This document shows, in pieces, positions 23,439-34,487 of a stretch of 64,000 nt of DNA. This DNA comes from Uloborus plumipes. Taxonomy: Eukaryota > Arthropoda > Arachnida > Araneae > Uloboridae. A program made the translations under genes and the position numbers. How positions within the stretch are numbered: the first letter of the stretch is position 1; each line of letters opens with the position of its first letter. The notes under the pieces were generated by a model that saw only the letters and a program-made list of their open reading frames with translations, was not told the origin of the DNA and did not search any database. The stretch covers positions 103,193 through 167,192 of the forward strand of contig JAXGGA010001151.1 of NCBI GenBank assembly GCA_038373865.1. Reading direction: 5' to 3'.

Positions 23439-24034
23439 GAAGTGGAATATGCCAACCGTCACTTATAACTAGCATTTCAGAGTTTGCAATATTTCTGTAT
23501 TATATATCTTCAGGAGCCATAGGCATTTCAATAAAGTGGTTAAGAGTGTAAAAAGTCTATGTCCCTTTCATTCCAGATCCCATTGCTGTCCCATTCTGAA
23601 ATTTCTACCACATATACACTACATCGGGATATTTCATAATATGTATATATTTTGTTCAGATTTTAAAAAAATGCACTTTTTGAGATATTCAAGGTCAAAT
23701 AATGCTTTCGGTGACCTTGAAATATTAACATCACGAAATCTTGTCAATTTACATATCATATGAAAGCCTGTTTAAAGAGCTTTAAAATGACATATGACAA
23801 AAGACTTTAGCTGCAATAGAAGCTGAGAAAATTGAATCTTTGTATGTACCAAAATTCGACTTTTTGCCATTTTTCGAGTTTTTTAGGGGGTCCCCCACAA
23901 AAAACTAACAGCTGAAAAATATTTTAAAAATCTTTTTTTTGTATCAATTTATAGACGTATACAGCCCTATGATTTTTTTTTTTAATTGGTGATGGTCAAG
24001 TTTTGAGGCTTGTTGATTTCACATGGAATGACCC

Positions 24035-24225
24035 ATGTACAATACGCTTCAATTAATATCCAATCGTAATTCATCGAATTATAGGATCACTACCTATTAA
24101 TCTCATTTGATGTTGTGTCGTATAAAGTCGTATTTATTTTGGTTAGAGGGGGGGGGGAGGTACATACAGGGTAGAGCTTCACCCGCTGGGAAGACACTTT
24201 GCTTTGGATTCTCTATTTCAAATAG
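24035..24225. other. Short non-coding stretch
   Basis: Poly-G at about 24148-24158. No feature supported. Confidence 0.4.
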
Positions 24226-24438
24226 TAGAGATGCACTGAAAAGCAAATTGTCCGATTACCGATTGCCGATTAATCGGCTGAGCCGATTGATGATACGAAT
24301 GATTATTTTTCTACTACCAATTTTACCATCACTGTTTCTTCTCTCTTATACAATTCCAAGTTTAGAAATAGAAAGTAATTTATTTCTGCGAGAAGATTTT
24401 TTCTCCCATTTTCCTAATTTTCACAAAATAATTTAATA

Positions 24439-26319
24439 CTAGCTGCCAGGGCAGCTAGATTAGCTTCCTGCGGCATGCTGATGCATAACGTCCCCCCTCT
24501 CTAACTTTTACCTCATTCTGAAATTATATTATTTGATATAATTTAATGTTCATTCGATTTCAAGACATACCACGCACGTGGCCCGGCGTTGCACGGGCAC
24601 GTCGTGCCCTGAAAGTAGTGAGAAAAAAATTTAAAGAAACTACTCCCCGCCAAGGCGGCTCGCTTACAGGCGCTTCACGCCTTTACTTTTTTCCTATATA
24701 AAAAAATCATTCGAATTATTGAGATGCTTCACGCCTTCAAGATGGTGAGGAAAGTTTCAGTAAGTTCAGGTCGCTCAAAGAAAAAAAGCAGACATAGATA
24801 CTCAGTTTTTAATATAAGTAGATGGCTCCTCAATAAATAAATGTTTCAAAATATTACCAGTAGCTAGCGATAAAAATTCTACGTAAGTGGTCCGCTTATG
24901 AGTTTCGTGTTTGATTTAGTTAAGCCTTCATTCAAAATTCTCATTATCATTGTTATCACCGTTTCATAGCAACGACGGTTTGCAAGAATGGATTTCATAT
25001 TTAATCATTTATTAGGCTTAATCGCTTTAAATTTGACTACTTATTAATTGATATCTTCGCTAATTAAAATCGTATAATTATATCAATTGAAACTAAAGAA
25101 GCTTGAAAAATTACCTATCTATCGGTACCTGGTTCGACTTTCAGTTCATTGGCGTTCAGGAGAAAGAAGCGTGACATAGAAAGATAGAAAGAAAGATAGT
25201 TAGAAAGAAAGATAGTTAGAAAGAAAGATAGTGAGAAAGATACTCAGTTTTTAATATAAGTAGACTAGCTGCCAGGGCAGCTAGATTAGCTTCCTGCGGC
25301 ATGTTGATGCATAACGTCCCCCTCTCTAACTTTTACCTCATTCTGAAGTTTTATTTGATATAATTTAATGTTCATTCGATTTCAAGACGTACCACGAACG
25401 TGGCCCAGCGTTGCACGGGCACTTCGTGCCCTGAAAGTAGTGAGGAAAATGTCAAGAAACTACTCCCCGCCAAGGCGGCTCGCTAACAGGCGCTTCACGC
25501 CTTTGCTTTTTTCCTGTATAAAAAAAATCATTCGAATTATTGAGATGCTTCGCGCCTTCAAGATGGTGAGGAAAGTTTCAGTAAGTTCAGCTCAGGCGCG
25601 GATCCAGAGTGGGGTCATGGGGATCATGACCCCCCCCCCCCCTTAACCGACCAAATATAGCAAAAAATTGCATTTTTGGGACTTATTTTACGAAAAAACT
25701 GCCAAACCACCCCATTTTTGCACAAAAATTGCACTTTGACCCCCCCCCTTTCCGAAAATGACCCCCTCCTTAACCAGAAGCTGGATCCGCCCTTGGTTCA
25801 GCTCGCTCAAAGGAGAAAAAGCAGACATTGATACTCAGTTTTTAATATAAGTAGATGGCTCTTCAACAAATGAATGTTTCAAAATATTACAAGTAGCTAG
25901 CGATAAAAATACTATGTAAGTCGCCCGCTTATGAGTTTCGTGTTTGATTTAGTTAAGCCTTCATTCAAAATTCTCATTTTCATTTTTATTATTGTTTCAT
26001 GGCATGGCAACCACGTTTTGCAATGCAAGAATGGATTTCATATTTAATCATTTATTAGGCTTAATCGCTTTAAACTTGACTACTTATTAATTGATATCTT
26101 CGCTAATTAAAATCGTATAATTATATAGATTGAAACTAATGAAGCTTGAAAAATTACCTATCTATCGGTACCTGGTTCGACTTTCAGTTCATTGGCGTTC
26201 AGGAGAAAGAAGCGTGACATAGAAAGATAGTTAGAAAGAAAGATAGTTAGAAAGAAAGATAGTTAGAAAGATAGTTAGAAAGATAGTTAGAAAGATACTC
26301 AGTTTTTAATATAAGTAGA
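24439..26319 (-). mobile_element. Head-to-tail array of four Helitron units
   Basis: Read on the minus strand, each unit starts TCTACTTATATTAAAAACTG, the usual TC...GAGTATC type of Helitron 5' end. Units with a complete 3' end finish in CTAG after a GC-rich hairpin. Units on the plus strand are 24439-24822, 24823-25264, 25265-25855 and 25856-26319. Two units keep a CTAG end; the other two end in Helitron interior sequence. The outer flanks are A (24438) and T (26320), as expected for A/T insertion. There is no Rep/helicase gene, so all are non-autonomous. The frame at 25368-25646 is chance. Confidence 0.75.
25594..25796. mobile_element. hAT-type MITE, 203 bp, inside a Helitron unit
   Basis: Termini AGGCGCGGATCCAG and CTGGATCCGCCCTTGG are inverted, and TTCAGCTC is duplicated at 25586-25593 and 25797-25804. 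The neighbouring unit 24439-24822 lacks the insert. The same insertion, at the same site, is present in the plus-strand array at 45587-45786. Confidence 0.85.
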
Positions 26320-27034
26320 TTTTATCAAGTTTCTTAGAGCCAATTTTTAATTATACTATTAACACATATTTATGTTAATTGGACATAAAAATTCAAAAAA
26401 AGGGGAGGGGGAGTCTGCAGTGAGCTCTCCAATTTTAGGAGCACTGATAATTCATATTTCTTAACAATTAGTAGCAATTTAATTCAATACATTTAATTCT
26501 TTGCAAATTATAGGTTATTTAAAAGCACTGTGCTAAAAAGGAAACTATCGCCACGTGAAAAATGTTGCAACATTGTCCAATGTGTATTTTTTTAAAATAG
26601 AAGAATTAAATTATTAAAAACTGAAAATCAACTGTGAGGATTATTATTGCTGCTGATAAAATTATTCATCATCGTTTCTTGGTAGAGGTATACTTTAAAG
26701 AATAGTATTTGAAAAATATTTTTCAGTCGATTAATTGGCCCGATTTTGCCAATTATGGCCGATTAATCGGTGCACCTCTAACCTACCAAACAGCAATGCT
26801 GCCTAAAATTGTTATATTGTTAACTAGCAAGGAGCACTCGAACAGTTTCAATGCATCCGTGTCTTCAAAGCGTCTTCAGAGATACTTATTCTTCACATTT
26901 TTTTGCTCTACTTTCCCTCTTACCATTGACTGGCAATAGTTTCATCCTTTCGTCTATCAAAGTATAAAGCCAATAGTTTAATGGTGCGAGTTGAACTCGC
27001 AGCTTGGCTCTTTTTTTCTTTCACAGAAAATCTT

Positions 27035-27301
27035 TCATTCATCTATAACTACGGCTTGATTTTCATAATATACTACACTGGTGACCTCCAAGAGAGCAGC
27101 AGCTAAATGAGTACCTGATCTGTTAGAAAGTACATTCGTAACGTACTTAAGGTCGTTTAAAAATGAACGCTCTAGTGACAGAACCTTTTTGGCAGTTGGA
27201 TAGTGACAGTTGTCAACGTGACATTTGCAAGGGCAAGTATCAAAAATATTGCTTTTAATATCAAATTTGATCAATTTTACAGATGCTTTGAAGCTGTTCA
27301 A
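27035..27301 (-). pseudogene. N-terminal-half fragment of the AGGGTGTATCG-family protein
   Basis: Eighty-eight residues. FDTCPCKCHVDNC (20-32) followed by KKVLSLERSFLNDLK (38-52) matches a segment that I recall in a repetitive, unnamed arthropod protein family as a CxCxxxxxC cluster followed by a KKVP..E..FL.DQ motif. Other parts of that family occur at 55850-61010. Here it stands alone and decayed. The motif-level assignment is by memory. Confidence 0.45.
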
Positions 27302-28252
27302 ATACTCCCAGCTAGCTCTTGAAGATCTCTTAATGTTTTCCGGTTTTTAATGTAGCCTTAAGACATGTATATAATGTTATCTGTGCTAGATGTGAGAATA
27401 GAAGATTTCATCCATAACTCCTTAAGCTTTAGAGCCACTCGGATAGCAGTGGTCCATTTTTTCGGCTGATGGCATCCCTCCGTCTTAAAACTTTTTCTCG
27501 CGTCCATTAAGACATCTCAATGCATCCAATTCAGTCAGAAGAACATTAATATTATATGTGTATCTTTAGGTTGACCGATTATCGGCAGCTCCGTAGATTT
27601 TCTTGTTGATGGAGGTACTCTACTCATAATTGAAAACAAACTTCACCAAACATTCACTAAGCAACACAAATGCGCCCCTAAATAAACAGTCAACTGTGAA
27701 AGAGGATCACATGACATGCGCTTGTGATATCAAGCGTCTAGCACGTAGCCACTGTGGGACAAGATATTTATATTATTTTACTCCACATAAAGCACAGACG
27801 ATTCCCAGCTTCAAGTGTTAATTCAGTTAGATTCCTCATTCATTAACAAGTTTCTAATCAATCCATAATAACTAACAAGTTTCTAACAAAGTCTCACGGT
27901 CTTGTAAAATTCTAGTTTTGGTGAAAATTGCGGAAGTTAGGAATAAATGCGGGAGATCTAAATATTGTTTATTGTAGTTTTTTTTTTTTTTTTTTTTTTT
28001 TGAGACCCAATTTTGTCCTCCGATTTTGTTGTGTACATTTTTCATTTTGAATTTTTTTTAAATATTTATTTTTAATTTAAAAAAATAAGAAAAAACTTAT
28101 ATTTTTGAAGAAAATCATAAACTTCAGGCCTCGTGCGGGAGACAATTTTTGATTTGAATAAAAATTTCTTTGTAAAATGTGGGTAAGTAGGGGAAACTTT
28201 TTATCAACTTAGTAAGTTGAATTGCGAAAAAAAGTTTTTTTTCGATACACCC
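27035..28252 (-). mobile_element. Degraded element of the AGGGTGTATCG family
   Basis: The right edge TTTTTTTTCGATACACCCTA (28233-28252) and the ~400 bp before it match the terminal arms of the elements at 55290-61930, including ACAAGTTTCTAA, CTTGTAAAAT...TAGTTTTGGTGAAAATT and GGCCTCGTGCGG. A protein fragment of the same family sits at the left. The other terminus is not visible, so the left limit is only the edge of the coding relic. Confidence 0.6.
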
Positions 28253-28257
28253 TAATA

Positions 28258-28288
28258 AGCGTCCGGGCAACGCCGGGTAACAAGCTAG
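28258..28288 (+). mobile_element. Helitron 3' terminus, isolated
   Basis: GTCCGGGCAACGCCGGGTAAC forms a GC-rich hairpin and is followed by AAG CTAG and T. This is the standard Helitron 3' signature. No 5' end can be paired with it; it directly abuts the end of the preceding element. Confidence 0.65.
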
Positions 28289-28933
28289 TTTTCACATCTA
28301 GATGTTATTCTGAATTGAATGGGAAAAGCTTTTATGGGAAATGAAATTTTTTTTCTCATTTCACGAGGCCATTGTCAGTTATTAACCCAAACCACGTCAA
28401 ATGAAATCATTTAATTAGATTTATTCCCGAACCCAAGAATAATCCTTTTGCGCAATATCCCATTAGTCGAGCACAGATTTTCGCTGTTTCTAATTACCTT
28501 CTTTTAATTAACTTTCCACCTGTTACGGTGTTCGCTTCGAACTGTTTGTGTTCGTTTGGCGTGACTCTCAGAGTAACGAAACAGAAATTAACATTGAGAT
28601 CGAAAAGTCCTCCTCCTTCTGTGAGCAGTAATGCAGTGTGGAACCAAAAAGGATGCTAACATTGACTTTTAGAGTTAAAATGAGCAGATTTATTAGAATC
28701 TTATGTCGTATTTCTCCGTCCTATTTTTTGTTACCGTGCCACATCTTCCTTTTTCTTTTATCAAATTTTATGATTAGCCCTTCATTTTAAGAGCAAGAAT
28801 CTGAGAAACTGTCACGCCTAGCATTATGAGGTGATTCATGACCTCTCAGATTTTCTCCCAAAAATTACCAAATGTTTATTATCTTATTGAAAGACCATAT
28901 CCAGAATGTTTTGCCCTAAAGTTGAGTTGTTTA
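28289..28933. other. Non-coding, nothing recognised
   Basis: No feature supported. Confidence 0.45.
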
Positions 28934-30050
28934 GTTTTTATGGATCCTTAAAGTTGAAGGTACGGCATCAAAAGTTAAGCGTATTTTCAGGACATGGAAG
29001 TTGCTGTGAGTCAAAACTCTTACCAGGAACTGTTGAACTCAGATTTTCTTTTTGTATATGGAATATAGAAGGTTGATACTTTACAAAATGAATGTTAAAT
29101 TTGTGGTGAGTTGATGCCGTAAGGTCAGTGAAGGCCCTCAAAACAAGGCATTTTTGACGTTTTTTAGAGTTTTTGAGGTCCAAAAACAGCTTGTACATTT
29201 CAGTTGGCACGGAAGAAGTAAAGTCATTTTAAAGACCAGTGTAAGCACTTTAAAATAATGTATAAATAGCCGAGGAAAGTTCAACGTGCTTTTAGCTGCG
29301 TAAGTCCGAAATAGGAAAAATGTCATATTTTACCTATATTCAAACGGTCATAACTTCCTCTGCCAACAACCTATTGAAATATTTTTTTTTTGCCAATGTC
29401 ATACTCTATTCTTCGTCTTAACAGAACAGTTCTTTGAGGCGAAATGTGAAAAAAATTTTTTTTTCAAAAAATGTATTTTTTCCTTATTCCGGGCGCATTT
29501 TCCTGTGCATTTTTTGTGAAAAAAAATTTCACATTTCGCCTCAAAATACTGAACTGTTCTGTTAAGACAAAGAATAAAGTATGACATTGGCAAAAAAAAA
29601 ATATTTCAATATGCTGTTGGCAGAGGAAGTTATGAACGTTTTAATATCGGTAAAATGACATTTTTCATATTTCGGCCTTACGCAACTAAAAGCACGTTGA
29701 ACTTTCCTCGGTTATTTATACATTATTTTAAAGTGCTTACACTGGTCTTTCAAACGACACTACTTTTGCCGTGCCAACTGAAATGTACAAGCTATTTTTG
29801 GACCTCAAAAACGCTAAAAAACGTCAAAAATGCCTTGTTTTGAGGGCTTTTACTGACCTTACGACAACAACTTACCACAAATTTAACATTCATTTAGTAA
29901 AGTTTCAACCTTCTATATTCCATATACAAAAAGAAAATTGGAGTTAAACAGTTCCTGGTAAGAGTTTTGGCTCACAGCAACTTCTATGTCTTGAAAATCC
30001 GCTTAATTTTTGATGCCGCACCTTCACCTTTAGGGATCCATAAAAACTTG
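28934..30050. repeat. 1.1-kb near-perfect palindrome
   Basis: TTTTATGGATCC at 28934 is matched by GGATCCATAAAA near 30050, and the two arms pair along almost their whole length to a centre at about 29495. Blocks visible on both sides include ACGGCATCAAAA/TTTTTGATGCCG, CCTCAAAACAAGGCA/TGCCTTGTTTTGAGG and GAGGCGAAATGTG/CACATTTCGCCTC. The mirrored frames (28968-29326 minus, 29655-29843 plus) are copies of each other and show no domain. It is probably a foldback MITE. Confidence 0.85.
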
Positions 30051-30840
30051 GATTTTTTAGCAATGATTTATTTCCAAGAAAAAGGATTTAAAATCTTTTA
30101 AAACGAAAACATTCAATTACTCGGTGAAGCTCCTAAATTATTCAGAGGCAAACTAATGGCAGCTGTTTTCAAAGAAACTTGTTCACCAACCGTTTTTAGT
30201 TGTTGTCCCCCCCCCCCCCCCCAATGTCAAGATCAGTGTTACCGGCGACTGGTTTTGGCCTCACCAGATGTACTTTTCCCTGCTGCCAACTCGAAACTTA
30301 ATTCCCCAAATCCCTCCTTCAGATAAATCTCGGCGCCGAGTGGAAGTGGTTGATGCTAATAAGGTTAATTAAAGGAAGATAATTAAGAGTTAAATGATTA
30401 ATAGGTGCTAATCGAAGTCGAAGGATCTGAGAAAAGACAAGCGCTTAATTAAATTCCGAGCAAAAGTCCGTTTTCTTAATATTTTGGTTTTTCGACTGGA
30501 AACATGTAGCTGTCTTTGAAGAAATATGTCCAGTGATAATAAAGTGTTGCTTTTAGTGATAAGTCTGTTTTACTTCTTTATCTTGTGTGTAAAAGGTGTG
30601 CAAAGGAAATTCGGTTTTTGAAACCACTTCAAAAACTGAAGGCTTTACGTTTTTCAGCCTACCTTCCCGTTAAAAATAAAAGAAAGACGAAAAAAGTATT
30701 AAAAGTAGCTTAATGCATCCAAAAAATATCGCCAAGTCCAAAAAAAGTCAAAAAGAAATAAAAAGGAAAAATGAATATTGAAAAATTAAAAATTGGAAAG
30801 TAGGGTATTGAAATGGGGAATTTGTGCGTCTGTCTGTCGG
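30051..30840. other. Non-coding
   Basis: Poly-C tract at about 30208-30222. A TCTGTCTGTC microsatellite begins at about 30829. No gene. Confidence 0.45.
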
Positions 30841-30844
30841 TCTG

Positions 30845-31185
30845 TCTGTCCCCCCATAATAACTTTTGAATGAACATTCCGATTTGAACAAACTTTTTTT
30901 TTGTTAGGAAGATCTCGCCTAGTACAGCTCATTCCCATGTTTGATTTCTCGATTTGAACAATTTTTGGTGCAACTTTGAACAGTTCAAACAACCTGTCCC
31001 GCGATACTAACTTTTTAGTGAATAGTCCGATTTGAACAAACTTTTTTTGTTTGAAAGATCTTATCAAGGATACTTCATTCCCGTATTTACATTTTCGATT
31101 TGAACAATTTTTTCTTTCATCATTGAACCGTTCAAACAAGCTGTCACCCCTAATAACTTTTAAGTGAACAGTCCGATTTCAAGAT
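30845..31185 (+). repeat. Tandem repeat with 146-bp period
   Basis: AACTTTTGAATGAACATTCCGATTTGAACAAAC-type blocks begin near 30861, 31007 and 31153, exactly 146 bp apart. Each unit contains two GATTTGAACAA sites and a GTTCAAAC site. The minus-strand frame 30786-31139 merely reads through the repeat. Confidence 0.8.
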
Positions 31186-31198
31186 CAGTACACGTACA

Positions 31199-31504
31199 CA
31201 GGGCCTGATTAACCCCTGTGGTTAAGGGAAGCTCAGTCTCCTTTTGGGGCCCTCCACTTGTTGTTGTGGTGAAAATTTCTAAAATTATTTGGCAAATTTA
31301 AAATTTAAATGATTTAAGAGTAAAAAAAGCTGTTAAAGTACAATATAGCACAGTTGGGACAAATTATATTGAACCAGCTCTCTTTAAGGCTATATATAAA
31401 AGTCGAAACTTGATTTTTTTGTAGCTTTTCAGTCATTTTTGGGCCCCCTAAAAATTTGGAGGGGAAGCTCAAGCTTCCCGTTCCTTTTGGGTAATCAGGC
31501 CCTG
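31199..31504. mobile_element. hAT-type MITE with CAGGGCCTGATTA ends
   Basis: CAGGGCCTGATTAACCC and the inverse GGGTAATCAGGCCCTG bound 306 bp, and CACGTACA is duplicated at 31191-31198 and 31505-31512. The overlapping minus frame 31314-31577 is not a gene. Confidence 0.9.
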
Positions 31505-31512
31505 CACGTACA

Positions 31513-32154
31513 CGCATTTGATTCGTATCCATCAAGTTTTCAAGGGGGAAAAAAGTCGTATACATTTCTAACAGCACTTATCTAACAAGGTTTCTAAAAT
31601 ACCCGTAAGAAAGTAGGAAAAATATCAAATTTTGCCAATATATTAAAAAAGTTATTAATATGTAGTATGTATTGCATAAATATAGCGTCGTGAGTTGAAC
31701 ACTACATCATTGCTCGCATTCGTTTTTGCGTTTACGTAATAATGTAGAAGATAAACTAACACCTTTGCAGCTACACTTGGTTTTGCAAATTTAGCACGTG
31801 CATTTTATTAGCTCAATTAATGAAATTTCCGATAACTTTGAAAATGTCAGCTCCCAAGATTCATCATCCAACCGTCATTCACTTGGGGATAGCGCACATA
31901 TGTTTTTATTTACTTGTCCCTAAATGTGTCCAGCCTTGAAATTGTTACGTTATACTTTTTGCTGTAAGGCACCCTATGTTTGTGATAAACTTTCAAGTAG
32001 CCAATTTTCGGTTATAAACAACTCTTATCTTGCATTACTTACAGTTACAAAAAAAAAAAAAAACCCCTCAGTATTGGACTTTGAGAATATGAGATAAATG
32101 AAAATGCTGCAATGGCTCCTTTGAACAGCAACCAAACCAGCCAAGTTGATTTCA
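31513..32154. other. Non-coding
   Basis: Poly-A tract at about 32050-32063. No repeat or gene supported. Confidence 0.4.
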
Positions 32155-32271
32155 TTATCTTCTCAGCGCAGGAAATATTGCTGCTGAAGCCTCTAAAAGC
32201 ATGAAATCCTTGTAAACGCAAGAGACTTTTCTTTCCCAATAGATGATCTGAAATGAATCTGTAGTTCTTAC

Positions 32272-32517
32272 CTGCTCCAAAAGCAATCCAAATTTATTCG
32301 AACTTATTGTTGACAAGTTAAAAAAGTAAGATACTGCTAAACCTTCGACATGGGTATCAACAATGTGAATGAACATATTCTCCCGAAGAAGTTTTCCACC
32401 ATGTCTTGAAAATGCAATATCACTTTTAGTCTTTCTCATGGCCACGGCAAGTAACACCGAAGAGCCAATTTTGTGCCGTACTATTTCCTTTAACGTCCAC
32501 ACCTGATGCCGTTGCAA
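32272..32517 (-). CDS. Possible host exon, function unknown
   Basis: On the minus strand an open frame reads from TTG at 32517 through ~82 residues and meets a good donor, GAGCAG followed by GTAAGA (boundary at 32272/32271). The peptide has normal, non-repetitive composition: charged helical N-terminus (TLKEIVRHKIGSSVLLAVAM), then RKTKSDIAFSRHGGKLL and IHIVDTHVEGLAVSYFF, ending in KFGLLLEQ. It shows no transposon motif, and I do not recognise the family. The acceptor is unclear; AG dinucleotides near 32519-32528 lack a strong pyrimidine tract. Reading beyond the donor (to 32155) is probably intron. No partner exon is visible within several kb. It could also be chance. Confidence 0.3.
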
Positions 32518-32829
32518 CCCGTAAACTCTTGATTATGCTAATAACTAAGGTACCTTATAGAGGAAAGAGAGCGAGGGACTTGAATTTCTCAACAAGCCAT
32601 TTTAATTTTTAGCCCAACACTCCGTGTGTGAAAGCACTTGAAAACCTGATGCACCTGAATCAAGTGCGCCTGTATGTTCTGGCCTTGTACTTTTGTGCAC
32701 ATGAGTGATTTTTTTACCGTTTCTAATGTCTGTTTCTGGCAAACTGTATTTGACAAAAGTAATTCATTGTGCTCCCCCCCCCCCTCTTTTTGTTTTTTTC
32801 TCTCAGTCTTTCTTCCTTCTTCTTTTAAT

Positions 32830-33310
32830 TTCAAGGAAAATGACGAAACCACTGGAGCAGCGCTTCTATATCAAATTTTGATAGAAACTGACCACGGCCT
32901 AGTTAAAACCATTAAAAAGATGACAACGTCTTTCAAACACACTTTTCCAGCACATAATTCAGAAGCCTTTTGGAGAAAACCCTTACTCTTATGTCTCCAG
33001 AGAGTTCTTACTCTTCCGATATGGTGCTCTGCGACTTCTGGTTGTTTCTACAACTCAAAAAATGATTGAAAGGAATGAGATTACAAACAAGAGGGGACAT
33101 AATGCCTGCAACGGCAGCAGAGACACTTTTTCTTCCAAAAGAGGCCATCTCGGAAGACTTCTTACATTAGAAGCACCACTGGGAGAATGTGGAGTTCTTA
33201 GGAGACTACTTCGAGGATGGTTAGGGAACCAAAGCCCTAGGTTTTGGCAGTTTCTTTTCTTCGATAAAAGGTCGGGTACTTTTCTGATGGACCTTGTATA
33301 TTGCATGTAG
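32830..33310 (+). pseudogene. mariner transposase relic, C-terminal half
   Basis: A PAHNSEAF segment at 32947 corresponds to the mariner DNAPAH block with its Asp lost. After a frame change, one frame from 33018 reads DMVLCDFWLFLQLKK, then KGMRLQTRGDIMPA, PKEAISEDF, and GDYFEDG at 33201, with two internal stops. CDFWLF carries the third catalytic Asp of mariner (D,D34D) transposases, and GDYFE is the usual C-terminal motif. The DNA-binding N-terminus and first catalytic Asp are not recognisable. The gene is dead. A poly-T tract (33310-33329) follows. No terminal repeats found. Confidence 0.75.
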
Positions 33311-33329
33311 TTTTTTTTTTTTTTTTTTT

Positions 33330-34032
33330 GTAAATAATGTAATTCTTAAAGAAAATAAACAAATAAATATTAAAATATTAATTTGGGAAATTTTACACGG
33401 ACAAAATAAAATCTCCGACCTGAAAAACATATAATTTGTTTTAAAAACCTCTTTAGTATGATTTATAATTAAAAAGCAGTAGCATTGGCCGTCATTTAGA
33501 AAAACACCGCCATCTTGGATTAAAACGGTTTTTGAAAGTGCCTCTGGGTCTTAATCTCATTGCATAGCCATTAGCAACATTCGTACCAAGTGGCACCTTA
33601 TTATCACGATTTGCAGTTTTCCGTTGATTTTTGACAGTTAGCTCCCGGTCTGTAAGGCTTGAAGTTTGGATTGCAACAAAAACAAATACATTTTCAAAAT
33701 TATTAAGGGAAAAAGAAGGAAAAAATGTACCTATTTTAAGGCACTTTTTAACGCTTTCTTGACTTAGATGTAATTTGAAACGTCGTGTGGATGGGATCCC
33801 GGGTAAAGGAATATCCCGCTTATTAGAGTCATTTTTCGCGGCAAATTAGCTGTTCCATTAAGCTAATTCCGTTTGAAAGGGAACAATAAAATGGCGTATT
33901 GTTGCATTGATGAATTAAAGAAGAATTTTACGTTCCGAGAACATAAGAATAATAAGAACATAAGAGTTCATAAGAATTTTATGATTACCCGCAATGGCGG
34001 ATGATCGAAGGGTAAATAACCGAGACTCTACT
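33330..34032. other. Non-coding
   Basis: No supported gene or repeat. The short frames here are low complexity. Confidence 0.4.
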
Positions 34033-34292
34033 GGGCCATTCCACGCTAAAGGCCCATTCCATTTACTGGGCCATTCCATCCTGTCTCGCACGTGACGAGC
34101 ATGGATTCCCTTGAAAAGCAGTGACTCTAAAGGGTAATGTATGAAATGTTGTTGGTCGCGAAATCTCAAACTGGTGTGGGACTTCTGAAGAAAAAACACT
34201 GCGCGTTCATCACCTTCAGAAATGATTATTCTTCAATGAATTGTATGAGCGTCCCATGAGGGACAAAATGGTGGCGTTTCCGTGGAATGACC
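34033..34292. mobile_element. MITE with GGGCCATTCCACG ends
   Basis: GGGCCATTCCACG at the left and the inverse CGTGGAATGACC at the right bound about 260 bp. The left side also holds two further GGCC[C/A]TTCC-like repeats. It shares its GAGCGTCCCATGAGGGACAAAATGG subterminal block with the right part of the 15207-15985 element. The frame 33915-34199 is spurious. Confidence 0.6.
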
Positions 34293-34487
34293 GTGCCGCA
34301 TCAGTTTGAAATCGAGATTAAAAGCGGACAGGGGCCCTCCGAACTAAAATTTTTAGGAGGGGAAAATGAGCAGTTTGCCGAATGAAATTCCAATTTTACC
34401 GAACGACAAACCACAAGCATGTTGTACATAGATAGCAACATTAGGCATCTTTTAGAAAAACGATATTTTAAACTAAAAATAAAAATA

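Larger units (their letters stand above)
21985..24034 (+). mobile_element. TIR element with ~590-bp arms and inverted protein fragments
   Basis: The left end GGGTCATTCCATGTGAAATC is inverted at the right as GATTTCACATGGAATGACCC. The inverted match runs more than 600 bp inwards (to ~22640 and ~23390), so both arms include the 3' end of the same coding sequence. Between them sit a minus-strand fragment and a plus-strand fragment of one protein family. The left arm is thus an inverted, internally deleted version of the right. No target duplication is clear. Confidence 0.8.
24226..26780. mobile_element. hAT-like element interrupted by a Helitron array
   Basis: TAGAGATGCAC at 24226 and the inverse GTGCACCTCTA ending at 26780 look like hAT termini. 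CCGATTAATCGG-type motifs occur just inside both ends (about 24272-24284 and 26757-26769). I found no matching 8-bp duplication, so the boundary is provisional. Apart from the Helitron array it encodes nothing recognisable. Confidence 0.5.

Noticed and set aside
25368..25646. 92-residue frame, repeated as a 159-residue minus frame at 45533-46012 and a 78-residue frame at 50482-50718
   Set aside because: These recur only because they lie in copies of one Helitron unit; they cross a MITE and have no domain or codon signal.
24226..26780. 8-bp duplication for the TAGAGATGCAC element
   Set aside because: The flanks TCAAATAG and ACCTACCA do not match, so the hAT call is left provisional.
26970..27012. 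tRNA-like segment (TAGTTTAATGGT and GAGTTGAACTC between AGCCAA and TTGGCT)
   Set aside because: Only about 42 bases; there is no anticodon arm or full cloverleaf.
29399..29593. Mirrored frames in the palindrome as a gene pair
   Set aside because: They are two copies of the same sequence on opposite arms, with no motif.
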